This document shows, in pieces, positions 49,574-62,826 of a DNA stretch of 64,000 nucleotides (its first letter is position 1; every line of letters starts with the position of its first letter). Made by a program: the position numbers and the translations under genes. Source of the DNA: Cerrena zonata (taxonomy: Eukaryota; Basidiomycota; Agaricomycetes; Polyporales; Cerrenaceae); NCBI GenBank assembly GCA_038087015.1, contig JASBNA010000040.1, positions 62,001 to 126,000 of the forward strand. Reading direction: 5' to 3'. Below the pieces are notes generated by a model. That model saw only the letters and a program-made list of their open reading frames with translations. It ran no database searches and was not told the origin of the DNA.

Positions 49574-52051
49574 CTAGATCCTTTTTGGGCTTTCGACGAA
49601 AGGAAAACATGGCGGTGGGTGATGCTGATGCCTGAGTGCTTTGTCCTGCGCTAGTGACGAGAGTCTAGGGAGTCGGGGAATGTGTGTGTAAAGATGGAAG
49701 GAATGGAAGGCAGTGTTTGTATTGATACTGTGTCACTTGGGAGTGCAAATTCGCGCCTGGGCAATTGAACACGAAAGATACCGAAATACCAAGCGTTGCT
49801 AGCGAAAGCAGGCTTGAGAGAGCGGCGAGAAGAGAAAGGAAAGGAAGGAGGTGAGAATGAGAGAGTTGTTGATTCTAAAGCCACCGTGTCCCTCATCCGT
49901 CCCTCCGCTAACACCCCACATGGCTAGATCCCTCTTTCCCGGAATCATGCTCTCGACCGCGGCTCCTTCCTAAACAGTTACACCCATCATCCTCGCAGCC
50001 ACCACAAGGCACCCTCCTCTCGTGGGTCCATAAGGATGGCTGAAAGCCAACGTAATTACGTCTTCTAGCCCGTCGAGCAATCAGTAACCTACACTTCGAC
50101 CTCAGGTTGCAGAGTCAATTTGACATGTTCGGGCACTGTCAGTCCCAGACTCACAGGGAACTCGGACCTCAATTACTTTCTTATTCGCTTCCAAGGAATT
50201 CGATTGCTTGGACCTCTTTCTGTATGTATTTCTAACGATAGACGAGCCTTCGTTATGACTTCGGCTGGCTATAGCCACGAAGTTGTCGCCATTATCAGAT
50301 GAAGTCTTCTATCATTGGGTTGTTTTCGCAAAGAAACACCAATATAGTACTGAAATTGTATTGGGCCGGCTAACATACTTCTAACATTTTCTAACACACT
50401 CGTCCCGTGAAACGTGTAAGAAAGTACTTCGATTACCACACCTACGGCTCCCTCGATCCCAACACCTCGAACTTAAAGACTCAGGGCGCGGCGTTGCAAC
50501 TTGCAACTATCTCCTTCCAAACCCCTCTTCCACACCAATGTGGAAGCTTGTGACTGAGCAGCAAATTTCCAGGTCGGCTAGGGCTTGGGCTAGTCGTATG
50601 GCATATTAATCAGTGGAATATCCGACATCTACCAATCGAGGCCGTTCGTACCATCGAACACGGATTGATTATCATCTTGGTTGCGTTGTGCGGCAGCCCT
50701 CCACACCCAGATACAGCCTTAGCTAGGACGCGAAGAAGATGTCGAATGTGCGGGTGCTCCCACCTTCAAATCATTTATTGCACCTTCATTCGACTCCATT
50801 CTTTCCGAAACCGGTTGGTTCACATGAACGGGCTAGGCATCCTATCATCACTGGTCCCAGTCACGCTAACTGCTTCGAACGTTGGCACGTTCTTCGGACT
50901 GTTGCGTTTTGTATCCTGCCCTTGGGGAAAGAGGATGCTGTGCATCAGCTTCCATTCTGTTATAAAACCACGGATTGGTTCGAATAGGTCCGTTCCCAAT
51001 GACGTAGGCTTTTGTTAATTTGATATGTCAGCACTGTGTACCACTGCCTGACCAAGTACAACACTTATCTGGCATCTAGACAGGACTTTGGAAATATGGA
51101 AACAGCGCCTTCAGAATCGTTGTTTCTGCCCGAGGGTTCTGGTGCCGTTCCCGGAGTCGTCTGACAAAACAGCGTCAAATCATCACGCCCACTCGAATTA
51201 ACAAAGTAGAAATACTTTGGAAGTCTTTTCAGGTTTCAAACATATTATGAACGGTTGGTACTGACCAGAAAGACTCCAAAGCACCTGTGCATAGGAAGCG
51301 TGATATCATATACTTCCTCTCAGCCTTATGTTTCTGTCAAATACCAGGGTCTGATCTTCACCTATTTATGTCTGTTTATTGTCGGCAATCCGGACATTCC
51401 GATTCTTGGATCTCTCTTGACATATCAGGATGCGCAGCAACTACAAGGATATAAGGGCAGCGTATTCGCAGATGTTAACCCTCATCCCAACTCACAAACT
51501 AGCACCTTCCTTCATCCTCACTCTGAGATACTACCCACTCCGGACTTTCATCCCGTCACGCGTCCTGACCCCGCCCGACTTGCACAGAAGGTGTGTTGAT
51601 CTGATAGGTGTCTCCTATGGTGTCTAACGTCATGTCCAGGGTCGGGCGGGGTATCTTCTGACAATGGCGAACCATATCTTGTCCTGACCCTGACGTCCTT
51701 GCGGTTATGATACGAGATCCTTTCCTGGTTCTATACACTGACGAGTAAGTCATGAATTATCTTGTATATGAAATAACCTGGGATTTTGACATGAAGATAT
51801 AGACTGTCTTTTACATGACCCCCTCGAGGGCGAGGTATCTTCCTGACTTTGTTATCCTCGAGGGAACCAAATCACCAGCAACATTCCTTTCCGACGGTCC
51901 TTTATCCTGGTTCTCCGAAATATTGATTTAACTAATATGTAGCAAGAGTGCACTATAACCATCTCACCATGGGACATTTCTCCTTTTCTTGTTCTACTGT
52001 TCATTTACATTCTTGTTACCGTAAATTGAACTTCCGACCTAGCCACCTACA
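49574..52051. other. 2.5 kb gene-poor region with one relic
   Basis: Apart from the relic at 50824..50953, listed separately, I find no exon with family features. The last 150 bases are C/T-rich and form the leader of the kinase gene. Confidence 0.5.
50824..50953 (+). pseudogene. relic of the 3' end of the orphan gene at 13732-14784
   Basis: This stretch reads NGLGILSS, SNVGTFFGL and RFV in one frame, matching the last 45 codons of the orphan gene (NGLGILSSP, PNVGTFFGLSRFVGS). At the DNA level both copies share runs such as ggcacgttcttcggactg. It has a short internal deletion and loses frame near its end, where the DNA still matches (gcatcagcttc). No upstream part of the gene is present, so it is a truncated, non-functional copy. 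Confidence 0.8.
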
Positions 52052-53409
52052 ATGCACCCCCAACAATGTCGCTCCATCTCAAACCAGTCTACAATCGACG
52101 TAGGCAATCACATCTCATCCTCGATCGACGACTACACCCCTCGTCTTCTCCTAGTCTTGCTTATCTTCCTACCAAGTGTTATTATCCTTCGCCAACTTCA
52201 TGTCTATGGACTTCGTGTTTTCCTTCTCCAACAAAGATTCTTCTCTCAATCAGCGGACCCCACCCTTCGATTTCTTGCAAAATCTTTCAATTCTCTCTAC
52301 AACACAATATTATACCCAGCCACTCCCCATCGTTCTCTATCGCATGGGCCCTTGGACATTGGCAGAAATATCCATGTTACCGATCATTATCCTGTAGCCT
52401 GTGGTTCCTTCGCTGATGTTTACGAGGCTACATATAAAGGTCAACGTGTGGCTCTCAAACGAATACGGATCTCCAAGTCCCTGTCAGACGAAGATAGGAA
52501 GCAATGTTACCGAGTATGCTTTCCGAACATCATTAGCGACAGCAGTACTAATTTTATAATTAGGCGTTTCATAGGGAAGTACAAATTTGCGCACATTTAA
52601 ATCATCCGCATATCCTCCCGATATGCGGTATCGATTACACCACTTTTCCTATGCCTTGCATTGTACTCCCTTGGATGGCCCATGGCGATTTTTACACTGC
52701 CATCAAATCACTCAAGTCTGAACAAATCCCTGGTCTAATTCCTCGATGGGTAAGTTAGATTTTATGAAGAAACCCCGATCCATTATTGATAGCCTGTTAG
52801 CTCCTAGAAGTAGCTCGAGGAATTGAATATCTCCATGAATGTTCTATCGTTCATGGAGATCTTCGTGCTGTAAGCGGATTATATTGCATTATCAAACTAT
52901 GTACTTACGCTAACCTCTTACCTTTACAGCCCAATGTCCTGTTTGATGAGGAATACCATGTTCGAGTATCTGACTTCGGACTCTCCCATCGACCAGAAGA
53001 TCGTAGTCTGACTCTACTATCGCTCGATAGAAATCCTCGATGGACAGCTCCTGAGCTACTCAGATATGAAGATAATGCCACTCTACCATACCCAGATACA
53101 CGATGCGATGTATATTCCTTTGGCTGCTTATGCATTGAGGTAAGTATGGCTTTATTTTTTTGATACTATGATCTAGAATAACATGGTGTATTTTCCCAGT
53201 TCTACACTCAGAAATCCCCATTTGAACATCTTCGAACTTACCAAGTCCGATCTGCTGTCCTGCAGGGTGAACGGTCACCACAGCCTGATCATGGGTCGAT
53301 GCCTTTGAGGATATGGGAACTTGCTCAGAGATGCTGGGAGGATGCACCTGAAGTGCGACCTTGCATGAGTGAAATAAATGATGATTTAGAGAATTATGGG
53401 ATATGTTAG
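52052..53409 (+). CDS. membrane-anchored protein kinase of the TKL type
   Basis: Five exons, 52052..52513, 52564..52749, 52801..52869, 52930..53139 and 53200..53409, give 378 residues. A hydrophobic helix (about 31-48, RLLLVLLIFLPSVIILRQL) near the N-terminus should anchor the protein. The kinase domain starts near residue 112: GSFADVYEATYKG (Gly loop), VALKRI with Lys136, HLNHPHILPICGI, IVLPWMAHGDFY, catalytic VHGDLRAPNVL with Asp236 and Asn241 (HGD in place of HRD), DFGLS with Asp254, TAPELL, and DVYSFGCLCIE. All catalytic residues are present, so it is probably active. Kinases of this type are expanded in mushrooms and their substrates are mostly unknown. MSH5 follows 199 bases downstream on the same strand. 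Confidence 0.9.
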
Positions 53410-53608
53410 ATATCGATTCATTATTGTGCTGTCAACTTTGCTACTTATTTTTCACTCAATCATTATATTTGGTCGTGTTTACCAAAGCCTTCGTACTAAT
53501 ACCCCGAAGCGGCAAGAGCCATTAGCACAGTGCCGCCGTGACGCACTGACGGCGTTGGTTCTTCTCTATTCGCAACATTGCCCAGAAGAATATCTACATT
53601 CCGATTCG

Positions 53609-56600
53609 ATGACACAAATAACTACATCTAGTCGCAAACGAAAACAGGATGATAGAAAGTCTACATCTATCCCTCCTTCGAGGAACAGCTCTGTCTCCTC
53701 TGAAGACTTGGAGAGTAATCAAAAGAAAGTGAGATGGGATAATAGTGTCACATCTGGTGATGAAGAGACTGTAGAAACATCTGAATCGGAAATTCGAGAG
53801 GAAGTGAGTGCGTTCTACTGAGGCTGTGTGGCATTACTGACTTGGATTGTGGTAAGGTTTGTTTGGCCATATCATGTCAATTGTGTGTTTACTTGGCATA
53901 CCAAGACGATGAGGATCTCACTTCTATTGGTACACAGCGGAAGGGTCGGATGCGCATATTATGACCCAAAACTTTGCAAGGTCTTTATTTTTGAAGATAG
54001 CCAGGAAAATACACACTACGACCTCACTTCCATGTGTATGCATTGCTGGCGTTACCAAGTCGATCTCGGGTCTCTTGCTGAATTTTGAGTAGTGCTTGAA
54101 CAAGTGGAGCCCGATGTCGTATTGACCACCTCGAAAGCTGAAGACATGTCTTTCGATATTCTACGAGGATACAGTACGATCTTATTTGCCACTCTAATCC
54201 GCATATACCCACTTACTTCGTTCAATTTAAGCTGATAGAACAGGGGGTATCTTTCAACTTCGCCCTCACAAGGACTTTCTTCTCAACAAGGGTCGCGATC
54301 GTCTACTTTCCATCCGTATGCTTTCAGAGCTCACGAGTTATGATGTCGACGAGTCCCTACCTTCGGATCAGAGTTCAGACTCTGAGCCTCGAAATGCTTA
54401 CGATTTCATGAGACGGAGGAAGAAAGTCACAGGAGACCCTACTGTTCAAAAGTGGAATGCCTCTGTCAGATTGGCGAACTATGCTTCCTTGGAAACGTCG
54501 CCCCTCTGTGTATGCAGTTGTTCCACCTCACGGGTTCTTTTTCTGACTTGTTATACCACAGCTCGGCTCAATCGGTGCCCTCTTGGATCATCTCTCTCGA
54601 ATGAGAGCTGCCGGTGAGCTCGACGACGAAGGGATAGGTGGTCTCGATATCCGCGCAATCGAATACCTCCCTCTCAAACAAGTCATGCAAATCAACGCAG
54701 ACGCCCTCCAATCTCTGCAAATCTTCGAAGAAGAGAACCATGCTTCTGTCAATTCCGACAAGACCAAAGAAGGTCTTTCTTTATTCGGAATTCTGAACAG
54801 TACCAAGACGACACGAGGAAGGTTGATGATGCGAGAATGGTTACTACGCCCTTCGCTCTCTTTGGACGTGATTGCTGCACGACACGATGCTGTCGATTGT
54901 TTTATGCGTCCGGATAATGTGCCCATAGCCGACTCGATGCACAATCATCTGAATGGGATGAAGAACGTGCCGAAGATGATGAATGTCCTCAAAGCTGGGA
55001 AAGCGAAATTGTCTGATTGGCAAGGCGTAGTGAAAGTGAGTGTAGTTATACACTTCGATGCTTTTGCTGATTTGTTTTAGTTCGTCTTCCATTCCGTTCT
55101 GTTGAACGACGCCCTGCCTGAATTGAATCATGCAGGAAGTATCGAAATCTTACGACGAGTACGTTTCATTTCTTCCCTCGTAACATATGCATATACTCAT
55201 GCAAAATATGACCATTAGTTGTCAAACGCCCTCGAAGTAGCCAGCTTCAAAGAAATAGGCACCCTGGTAAACGAAACAGTATGTCTCCGTTTATACATTA
55301 AAACAATGCGTATACTCATTTTACTTCAGATTGACTGGGATGAATCAGCATTGTGTGACCGAGTTTGTGTTCGACCGCATATTGACGAGGTCCTCGATCA
55401 TCAGAAACATTTATATGCTGGCCTTGATAGTGTTTTGGTATGCCTTCGTGTTTCTTCGTATTGATCACTAATGAACCTATTCCCTGTATTTTCAGTCGAA
55501 AGTTGCACATAGAATCGCGGAATCGGAAACAGTGCCTTATGAATATGCGAAAAGGCTCAACGTGGTTTATTTTCCTCAACTTGGTATGGTCTCCCATCTC
55601 AGCTCTCCCCTAAATATCTGAATGTCGTTATAGGTTTTCTGATTTCGATTCCTTTCCTTGAGGAATGGAATGAGAATGGTATTACCGAATTGGAGGGATG
55701 GTCATTCCAAGTACATGTCTCACTGTCACGAATCATACACATCACCAATCTGACTCTGACTCCTTGTTTAGTTTTCTTCAGAGTAGGTGGTTTTATTTCG
55801 GTTAGGATTCGAGCTGACAATACTTCAGAGAAAACGCCTACTTCAAGAACCCAGAAATGAAAGGTTCCTATCGCCTTCACACTCACTTATTCGCCCTTCT
55901 CACCTTCTCTTGTATGACCAGACCTCGACAGATGCCTAGGCGACATCCACACCATGATCACAGGCAAGCCCATCTCCCCTTCTTCCCCCTCACTAAACAC
56001 CCACCCACCTTCCCCTTCCTCAACATCCTAACCCCAACTCATCTAGACCGTGAGATCGAAATAACCCAAGCCCTGCAAGAAAAAGTAGTCGAATACGCCA
56101 AAGTGATCCTCGCAGCATGCGATGTATGCGCCGAAGCCGATTGCTTACTCTCGTTCGCGGAAGCTTCGAGGGCGTATGGGTATACAAGACCGGAGATGAC
56201 GGATGAGAATGTTATTGATATCCGACGAGGAAGGTCGGTTTGAGGTTTATTTGGGGATAGCTAGCATGTTGACTGAGTTTTGAATTAGACACCCACTTCA
56301 AGAACTCGTCGTCGATACGTTCGTCCCCAATGATGCGTATATTGTTGGTGGTGATTATACACCGCGGGAGAATGATGATCAAGAAAGCGATAGTGAAGAA
56401 ACGGAAGGGGACCGAAAGGCCCATTCCGTCGTGGTATGCACTGGCGCGAATGCATGTGGAAAGGTGCGTCAATCTATGATTTCCTTGCACCAGTCTTGCT
56501 CCGTTGCGACCGTTGCGTACAACAAAAATCTAACACTAACAATCCTCCAGAGTGTGTTTCTCAAACAGGTGCGTGTACCGCCTTCCAGAAACCCTAAGAC

Positions 56601-57855
56601 GCAGCAGCCGAAGCGATTAACGACTTGCCAAACTGCGGACTTGAACCACGCATAGGTCGCATTGATCCAATATATGGCACAGGTATCGTACTGTCTATGA
56701 CATCATTGTTTTCATATCCGAAGATCTTTTTTCATTCATGTGCATGTCTATTTCCGTTTTGATAATATCTAGATCGGGTGTTTCGTTCCTGCTGAACGAG
56801 CTAGGTTGGGTATTGTTGACAAAAGTTCTATTTCTCTTGTTAGTCGACAATACAGCACCTCTGATTGGTTGTGCTTGTTGCAGTCTTTACAAGAATTCAA
56901 ACCAAGGAATCTGTCTCGAAAGTACTTGCTCTGTTCATCTCTCGGCTACGCTCGTCCAGGACTAAGGTTATCTAACACTGTGGTTGATACTTAGGTGCAA
57001 TCTGCGTTCATGATCGACTTGAATCAAGTGTCTCTAGCTCTGCGAAACTGTACCTCACGTTCTTTAATTCTACTTGACGAGTTTGGCAAGGGTACTCTTG
57101 CTACAGGCTAGTTCTCCTCGGACCTACGTAACTTTCAGAACTTACTCGTTAACTTGACCTACAGACGGCGCTGGTCTATTCTGCGGTGTCCTTACACACT
57201 TGATCAGCCGGGGAAAAAACTGTCCTAAAGTTCTAGCAGCAACACATTTCCACGATGTCTTTCGAGAAGACCTCCTCGATGCAGAATCTCTACCAATCTC
57301 GTTCTTACATATGCAAGTACTCTTTACGACCTCGAATGGAGATCTTATAGCAGCCAGCGATTCTGCCGACATGGAAGACACTGGAGCGGACGATACTGAG
57401 ACGGATTCTGGAGCACTGGCAAGACCTGGAGAACGGATCACATATCTCTACCGGTGAATAGCTTAGGGTTGATTATCTCTTAAGTAGGATCATGAAGGGT
57501 TACTGTAATTTGTAGGGTCGAGAAAGGTCTTTGGCTGAATTCGCATGCGGCTATGTGCGCCGAGATATTTGGACTGCCTCGGAGTATCGTGCAGAGGGCA
57601 CGGTATGTGAGGTAAGTTTTTGTCTAATTTCGCTTGGGGGAGAGATGCTGATGGAGAGGCAGCTTCTTGTTGTCGACGCACGAGCTGGGACAATTGTTGG
57701 ATGAGGATATGGACGAGGAGGAGAGGGACGAGTTGAGAGAGGCAGAAGATGTGTGCAAGAGGTTTTTAGCTTGGGATCTGCAGACGGAGGGAGAGACGAG
57801 TGAAGACGTAAAGGAGAAGCTGGGGGAGGTGCTTGGACGGATGGGCGAAGAGTGA
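53609..57855 (+). CDS. MSH5: MutS homologue MSH5 (meiotic crossover factor)
   Basis: Twenty-four exons give 945 residues: 53609..53803, 53857..53882, 53938..54035, 54093..54173, 54232..54509, 54562..55035, 55081..55158, 55219..55278, 55330..55437, 55496..55583, 55634..55710, 55772..55782, 55829..55863, 55922..55963, 56047..56233, 56289..56463, 56551..56568, 56656..56682, 56773..56824, 56884..56921, 56995..57106, 57165..57453, 57516..57611 and 57663..57855. MSH5 pairs with MSH4 to stabilise crossover intermediates in meiosis. The N-terminal tail is followed by [20 protein letters not shown], then the core ([35 protein letters not shown]), Walker [15 protein letters not shown] (Lys671), [19 protein letters not shown], Walker [12 protein letters not shown] (Asp744-Glu745), AATHFHD and a C-terminal helix-rich end. 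No mismatch-recognition domain I is seen, as expected. Two introns use GC donors. Confidence 0.95.
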
Positions 57856-58097
57856 TGCGTTTGTCGCGTGGCGTGTAGATAATACGATTAGCACGTAGCG
57901 GGAACGAGGGAATGGCCATATATGGTGTGACACGCGGAAGCCAGCAGTCTAGCGTGAGAGACGCCTAAAAGTGCCCTCAGAGCCAGTGCCCGTGCCCGTG
58001 CAAGAGTAAGACTCGGACTCAGACTCTGGCAGTGGCTCCACCGTCATCACCCTCCTCCTCCCTTCTCTTCTCTGCTTTTCCCTCTTTCCTTTCCACC

Positions 58098-59580
58098 ATG
58101 TCTGTTCAAATCGACCCCAGTGCCGTCCTGGGATTTCCTAGTCCGTTTCCCCCTCCCACACTCGCCCCATTCCTTTGCTGACGCTGCCTCTATCAGGACC
58201 CCTTACTCAACATGTCAAGCGTGCTCTGCACATCACAAATAAGAATGCTCAACCCGTTGCGTTCAAGGTCAAAACGACCGCTCCAAAGGTGCCTATTCCT
58301 GGCTCTCGAAGTGTGACATGTCCGGTTGACATTGCTTTGTATTCTATAGTTGTACTGCGTGCGACCAAACTCTGGCCGGGTAGAGCCAGGAGAAACTGTC
58401 GAAGTGCAGGGTACGTTAACACCAAATTCACTGTAGACTGGCATGCTGAATATTTGCTTGTATAGTTATGCTGCAAGCGATGAAAGAGGAACCACCACTT
58501 AATGCCAAATGCAAAGACAAGTTCCTTATCCAAAGCACGAGCATCACTCCCGAGAAAGAACAACTTGCAGTAGGCGATATCGTACGTCCTCCCGGTTCAT
58601 TCATCCTTCATCCTTCATTCCTAACACACTTAATTCTACGTAGTGGAATTCCGAACTCTCAGACGAGATTCACTCCCAAAAGATCCGCGTCGTCTACCTG
58701 CCACCCGAAGGACAAACGGTTCCAGAAGAGGATGAGGTGGCTCACCAAGCCAACGTGAGCTCATTCATCGGCAACACCTCTGACTCGGTGGGTACACCTC
58801 TCTGGCTTCTCCGTCATCCTCGTCTCTGAGTGTCATTCATATATTCCATCTTTTGCTCCCCTTCTACTTGCTCGTGCTCCGTTATTGTTTGCGTTTATGT
58901 AGCAGCAATTCCACACTGTACAAGCACCCAACGGCAGCCAAGCTCAACCCATCCCCGATTTCTTCGCCTCCTCTGAAGAAACCGCTCCAATCCTCTCGCG
59001 AGAAGCGGAACCAGATGTACACGAGCAACCATCGATCATCCACGCTCAACCTGCGCCGATACCCGTCCCACCACCTACGCAAGACCTCCTCGAGGAAGAA
59101 GAGGAAGAGGAGCAACAACAACCACAACAACAACAGACACAACCTGCAGTCGTCAACGTGAACGTACACACACCTCAACCCCCCACACCGCCTCCTCCAG
59201 CCCCCGCCCCAGCTCCCATCGTCACCGAACGAGTAATCGACCCCAACCCAGAACTCCTATCCAAACTGGAAGCAGCGAAATCTGAAATCGAACGATTGAG
59301 GAATCTGATTTCGAGCATGCCTGATCCCTCTACGGTACCTACGAACACGATAGACGATACTGGGTCGACGGTCACGCCTACTGAGTTGAGGAGACGTAGT
59401 ACGCGTGGGGGGACGACGACGGTGTTCTCGGATGATGATGGATCGACGTGGGATGGTCAGACGGAGATTGGGAGTTATGTTGATGATGGGGTGTTGCATG
59501 GTCAACAGGAGGGTGTCCCGTTACAAGTGGTTATCGTCGTGGCGTTGTCGGTGTTTGTCACGACGTATCTCTTCTTCTAG
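58098..59580 (+). CDS. SCS2: VAP/Scs2-type ER membrane tether (MSP domain)
   Basis: Six exons, 58098..58140, 58197..58288, 58350..58410, 58466..58581, 58644..58787 and 58903..59580, give 377 residues. The MSP domain fills about residues 1-125: GPL-like RPLTQHVKRALHITNKN, AFKVKTTAPKLYCVRPNSG, RVEPGETVEVQVMLQAMKEE, KCKDKFLIQSTSI. These surfaces bind FFAT motifs of lipid-transfer and other partners. A long acidic, Gln- and Pro-rich linker follows, then a coiled coil (PELLSKLEAAKSEIERLRNL, about 265-290) and a C-terminal tail anchor (LQVVIVVALSVFVTTYLFF). This domain order is that of VAP proteins at ER contact sites. It is longer than yeast Scs2 because of the linker. Confidence 0.94.
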
Positions 59581-60380
59581 ATTCCTCTTCCCAAGAGGGA
59601 TTTATGGTGTTGTTATAAACATTCACCCCCCCACTCCTCCTCTGCCACTGCGCGTCTTGACCTCTGTTTGCACCTCTACTTTCCTCGTTTTTTATGGCCT
59701 GTTTCTCTGGTTGATAAATACTTATTCTATGTTCCACTTTTTATATCTGTCATCAATGGCATTTATTCCAACCTCCCGCTTTCTCGCGTTCTCACAGGCA
59801 TCCCCATCCCGCAAACCCCTCTATTGCTCAATTGACGGACGGAATGGTGTCATTTTTTGTTGTTGTGGACTCTCTACTCGATCTGCTTTCCCCTCCTTTG
59901 TACCCGTCCATTCCCTCTCTTCTCTCACTTTTACAAAACCTCTTGCCAGTTTGGTCAGATTGTCACATCGTCCCTACTTCGCTTCTCTTCTCCGCTCATC
60001 TGAGAAGTTCTTTTCTTTTACCTATTACTTCATTATATTCATTCATCGCCAGCTTGTTAAAGTGGGTGCTTTTCCCTTATCCCCGTTTAGTAGGGCGGTA
60101 GGGTGTAATGGTGTAGTCGGGGGTTACTCTTTTTGCGAGTTTGTGTACATACTTCAAGTATACCGAGTGTACCGTACGTCTTAGGAATCCCATGCCTCCT
60201 TTATGCCATACAAAGTTTCCGCCCGATCCCAAAATAAACCACCTCACTGTGTGTGTGTAAAAATACCTCAGTGGAACCTACACGCAGCACACCAAAACCC
60301 GGGATTCAGACAAATAGAGCTTGGAGAAGGGGAAAGTGTATACGGGTTAATACACTGAGAGCGCCGCAGTCTCGGACACG
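59581..60380. other. pyrimidine-rich 3' region between convergent genes
   Basis: From about 59620 to 60080 the plus strand is strongly C/T-rich, probably a long 3' UTR of the VAP gene. A short (gt)n run sits at about 60248. No gene seen. Confidence 0.55.
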
Positions 60381-62326
60381 TCAGCGCGAAGCCTGGATGA
60401 GCTGCTTCTCGATAGCTTCTGCGATCAACTTGTGGACACGTTCAGTTGGGTGGCCGGAGTCTGGAGCAGAGCGAAAAAAAAAGATATCAGCCTCGTGGGG
60501 AGCGTGTGTGGTGTGAAGAGTCGTGGTCGGATAGGGTTATATCATGGGGATAAAGGAGGTGGAAAGATGGTGAGGGAGAGGAGATAGGGATGGATAGAAG
60601 GGATGAGTGAATTGGGTGGAGAGAGTTGATAGGATGGATGGAATGGAGGAGACTGGAATCAAGGGAAGGGTTACGAGAATGGGAATATTGAACTTACTGA
60701 ACCAGAAGAACTTCGGATCCGAACACTGACAGAACCTAGAAAAGCCCCAACATCAGTTTCAACCCACCAAACACCAACAAAACCTGCAATCATCGAAAAA
60801 AAAATATCACTCAGAAAATAAAAACATACCCAGTGATATCCTCAAACCCAAACTCCTCCCCCCGATCCAACACCTCATTAAAGAACCCATACGAATCAAA
60901 CGTGAACACGTTCATCTCCTTATGTCTCTGTTGGAACGCGTTGATGTATTGATCCAAGATGGTGTTGAATTCGATGATGTGGGTTTGGATGATGGGTGCG
61001 TTGAAGTTTGGGTTTCGGTGTTCGGCGGGGACGTTGATGAAGAAGTGGGTGCCTGTTAGACCGCGGGAGACGGAGGATTCCTGGGTTCATGAGAAATATA
61101 AGTATGGGTACGAGTGTAAATATATGAATAGGGGAGACGCATAAGATTGTCGATATTTGCGAAAGATAAAGAATAGGACGTACGACTGCTTTAAAGTAGG
61201 ATTCCATTTCTTTTTCCCAGAATGCGTTAAAGTCGGTTATCTATACCCAACCGGTAAACCCTATATGATCATGATCATGAATGTGAAAAAACGGCGTTTG
61301 ACGTACAGTAGCATTGGTAACGGTATCCCCTGTGTCGTTGATTCCGATCCACCAGAACGTGATGGTTTCAGCAGGTGGGTGAGGGAGAACATTCGAAGCG
61401 ATGGTTGCCCATTGTCTGACTTGATCAACTAGGGGTGTTGTGAACGTATGATGGAGAGGAAGACTGTACAAGCAAAATTAGGATTCAGGGTTCGGAGAAA
61501 TTCAGGATATTGAAACAACCGAAGGATTGACGTACAGTGCAGCATCAATATCAGCACCCGCGAAGGCAAAGTTCCAAAGTTGATGAGGATGGCAGTTCGA
61601 AGGTTTCCCTTCGAAACATCCCGTCAGAAACTCGATCTATTTTGATGATTGTGAAAGTTCGTTTATGCCTAGGAGTATTCGATATTAATTTTGCAGCATA
61701 CCCAGTTGGCACCATTTGAGCTGGTCTAAACGGAATACTTGTGAGCTAAGCAAACGTAGTTTGGAGAGAAGCCTATAGATGTGGTATCAAATTACATTGT
61801 GGGGTACGATCTCGTCTGAAAGGAGATCGTGTTTGCTGAGCAGGAGATTCTCCATGTCACCAATGAAGCTATAACGTTAACGTTCATAAATTCAGGATAG
61901 GTTCTTCGAAGCGTAGAAGTAATTATACCTAAAGTTGGCATGTCCCTTCGTTCCTTGTACGAACGTATACGAGTCTCCAAACGCATACACATATTTCGTC
62001 TTCGCCCAATTAAACTTGGGCTTCGCGACGAACGCACCGACACGCAAAGCAACATACGCAAAGAACACAAGTAGGACTGGGGTGACAAGCATGATGAGCG
62101 AAGGATCCTCCTCCTTCTTGGTCCTCGGTTTTGGTCTCCTTTTAACCTGTCCATTATTAGGTCTGCCGACAACGTCTTTCCCGGTGTTAGCTGGGCGAAC
62201 GATAGAGGTACCGACGCCATCTGACCCTGGGGTAATATCGTCACGGCCCGACGGTATGTCTGTGACCGCTGTGAGCCCTGAACGTCTGGCAAGTCCTGCC
62301 GGCTCAGGGAGAGCCGTCGACGACAT
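60381..62326 (-). CDS. membrane-anchored SGNH/GDSL hydrolase
   Basis: Nine exons, 61929..62326, 61796..61868, 61702..61725, 61536..61636, 61307..61463, 61184..61240, 60830..61080, 60698..60735 and 60381..60460, give 392 residues. A disordered N-terminus of about 75 residues with a basic stretch (KRRPKPRTKK) precedes a single membrane helix (about 76-97, SLIMLVTPVLLVFFAYVAL). This predicts a type II membrane protein. The SGNH domain follows: YAFGDSYT with nucleophile Ser119, FAFAGADID (block II Gly), WWIGINDTGD (block III Asn) and the C-terminal NSGHPTERVHKLIA (block V His). The relatives I recall are fungal carbohydrate esterases and acetylesterases that usually carry a signal peptide, not an anchor. 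Substrate is unknown, with polysaccharide acetyl groups a reasonable guess. Confidence 0.88.
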
Positions 62327-62826
62327 CGAGGTCACGGACGTCGTGTAAGCCTAATTTTATGTTTTGTTTCTGGAACCTATACCTGATTAGCGAGGTCTAA
62401 AGAACTAAGACCTATTGGCTAGTGGAGGCTAGTGGTCGCTGTAATTGTACTCCGTTTTACACGGCCCGCGTAAATTGAGCATGCACGTGGGCGGTTATGT
62501 CACTACGTCAGGCGAATTTGCCTCTTCTCACCTGTTGGTCATTTTGGAAGAAATTGAATTCTACTACCGCGATGGTCTCGACTCGAAAGGGTACAACCAG
62601 CAATATGGTGCATTTCCGAATGAGTGGTGAAGGTGTTATCGTCCACTCAGAGTCTTATCCTAGACGGTAATAAACGATGGCGCTGTTGCATATGACAATG
62701 ACGACGTGTCTCGCGCTTTACCAATCGCGAGAGATGTGATCCCACACGGCCACACTTACTGCGACTTCCAGAGCTGGGGCTTATTCACCTACTTTCACGA
62801 CACACCCATTTCATAGGCCCTCAATA
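62327..62826. promoter_or_regulatory. divergent promoter region
   Basis: 500 bases between the divergent starts of the SGNH hydrolase and the superoxide dismutase. Both promoters must lie here. No clear TATA box or other motif was identified. Confidence 0.5.
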
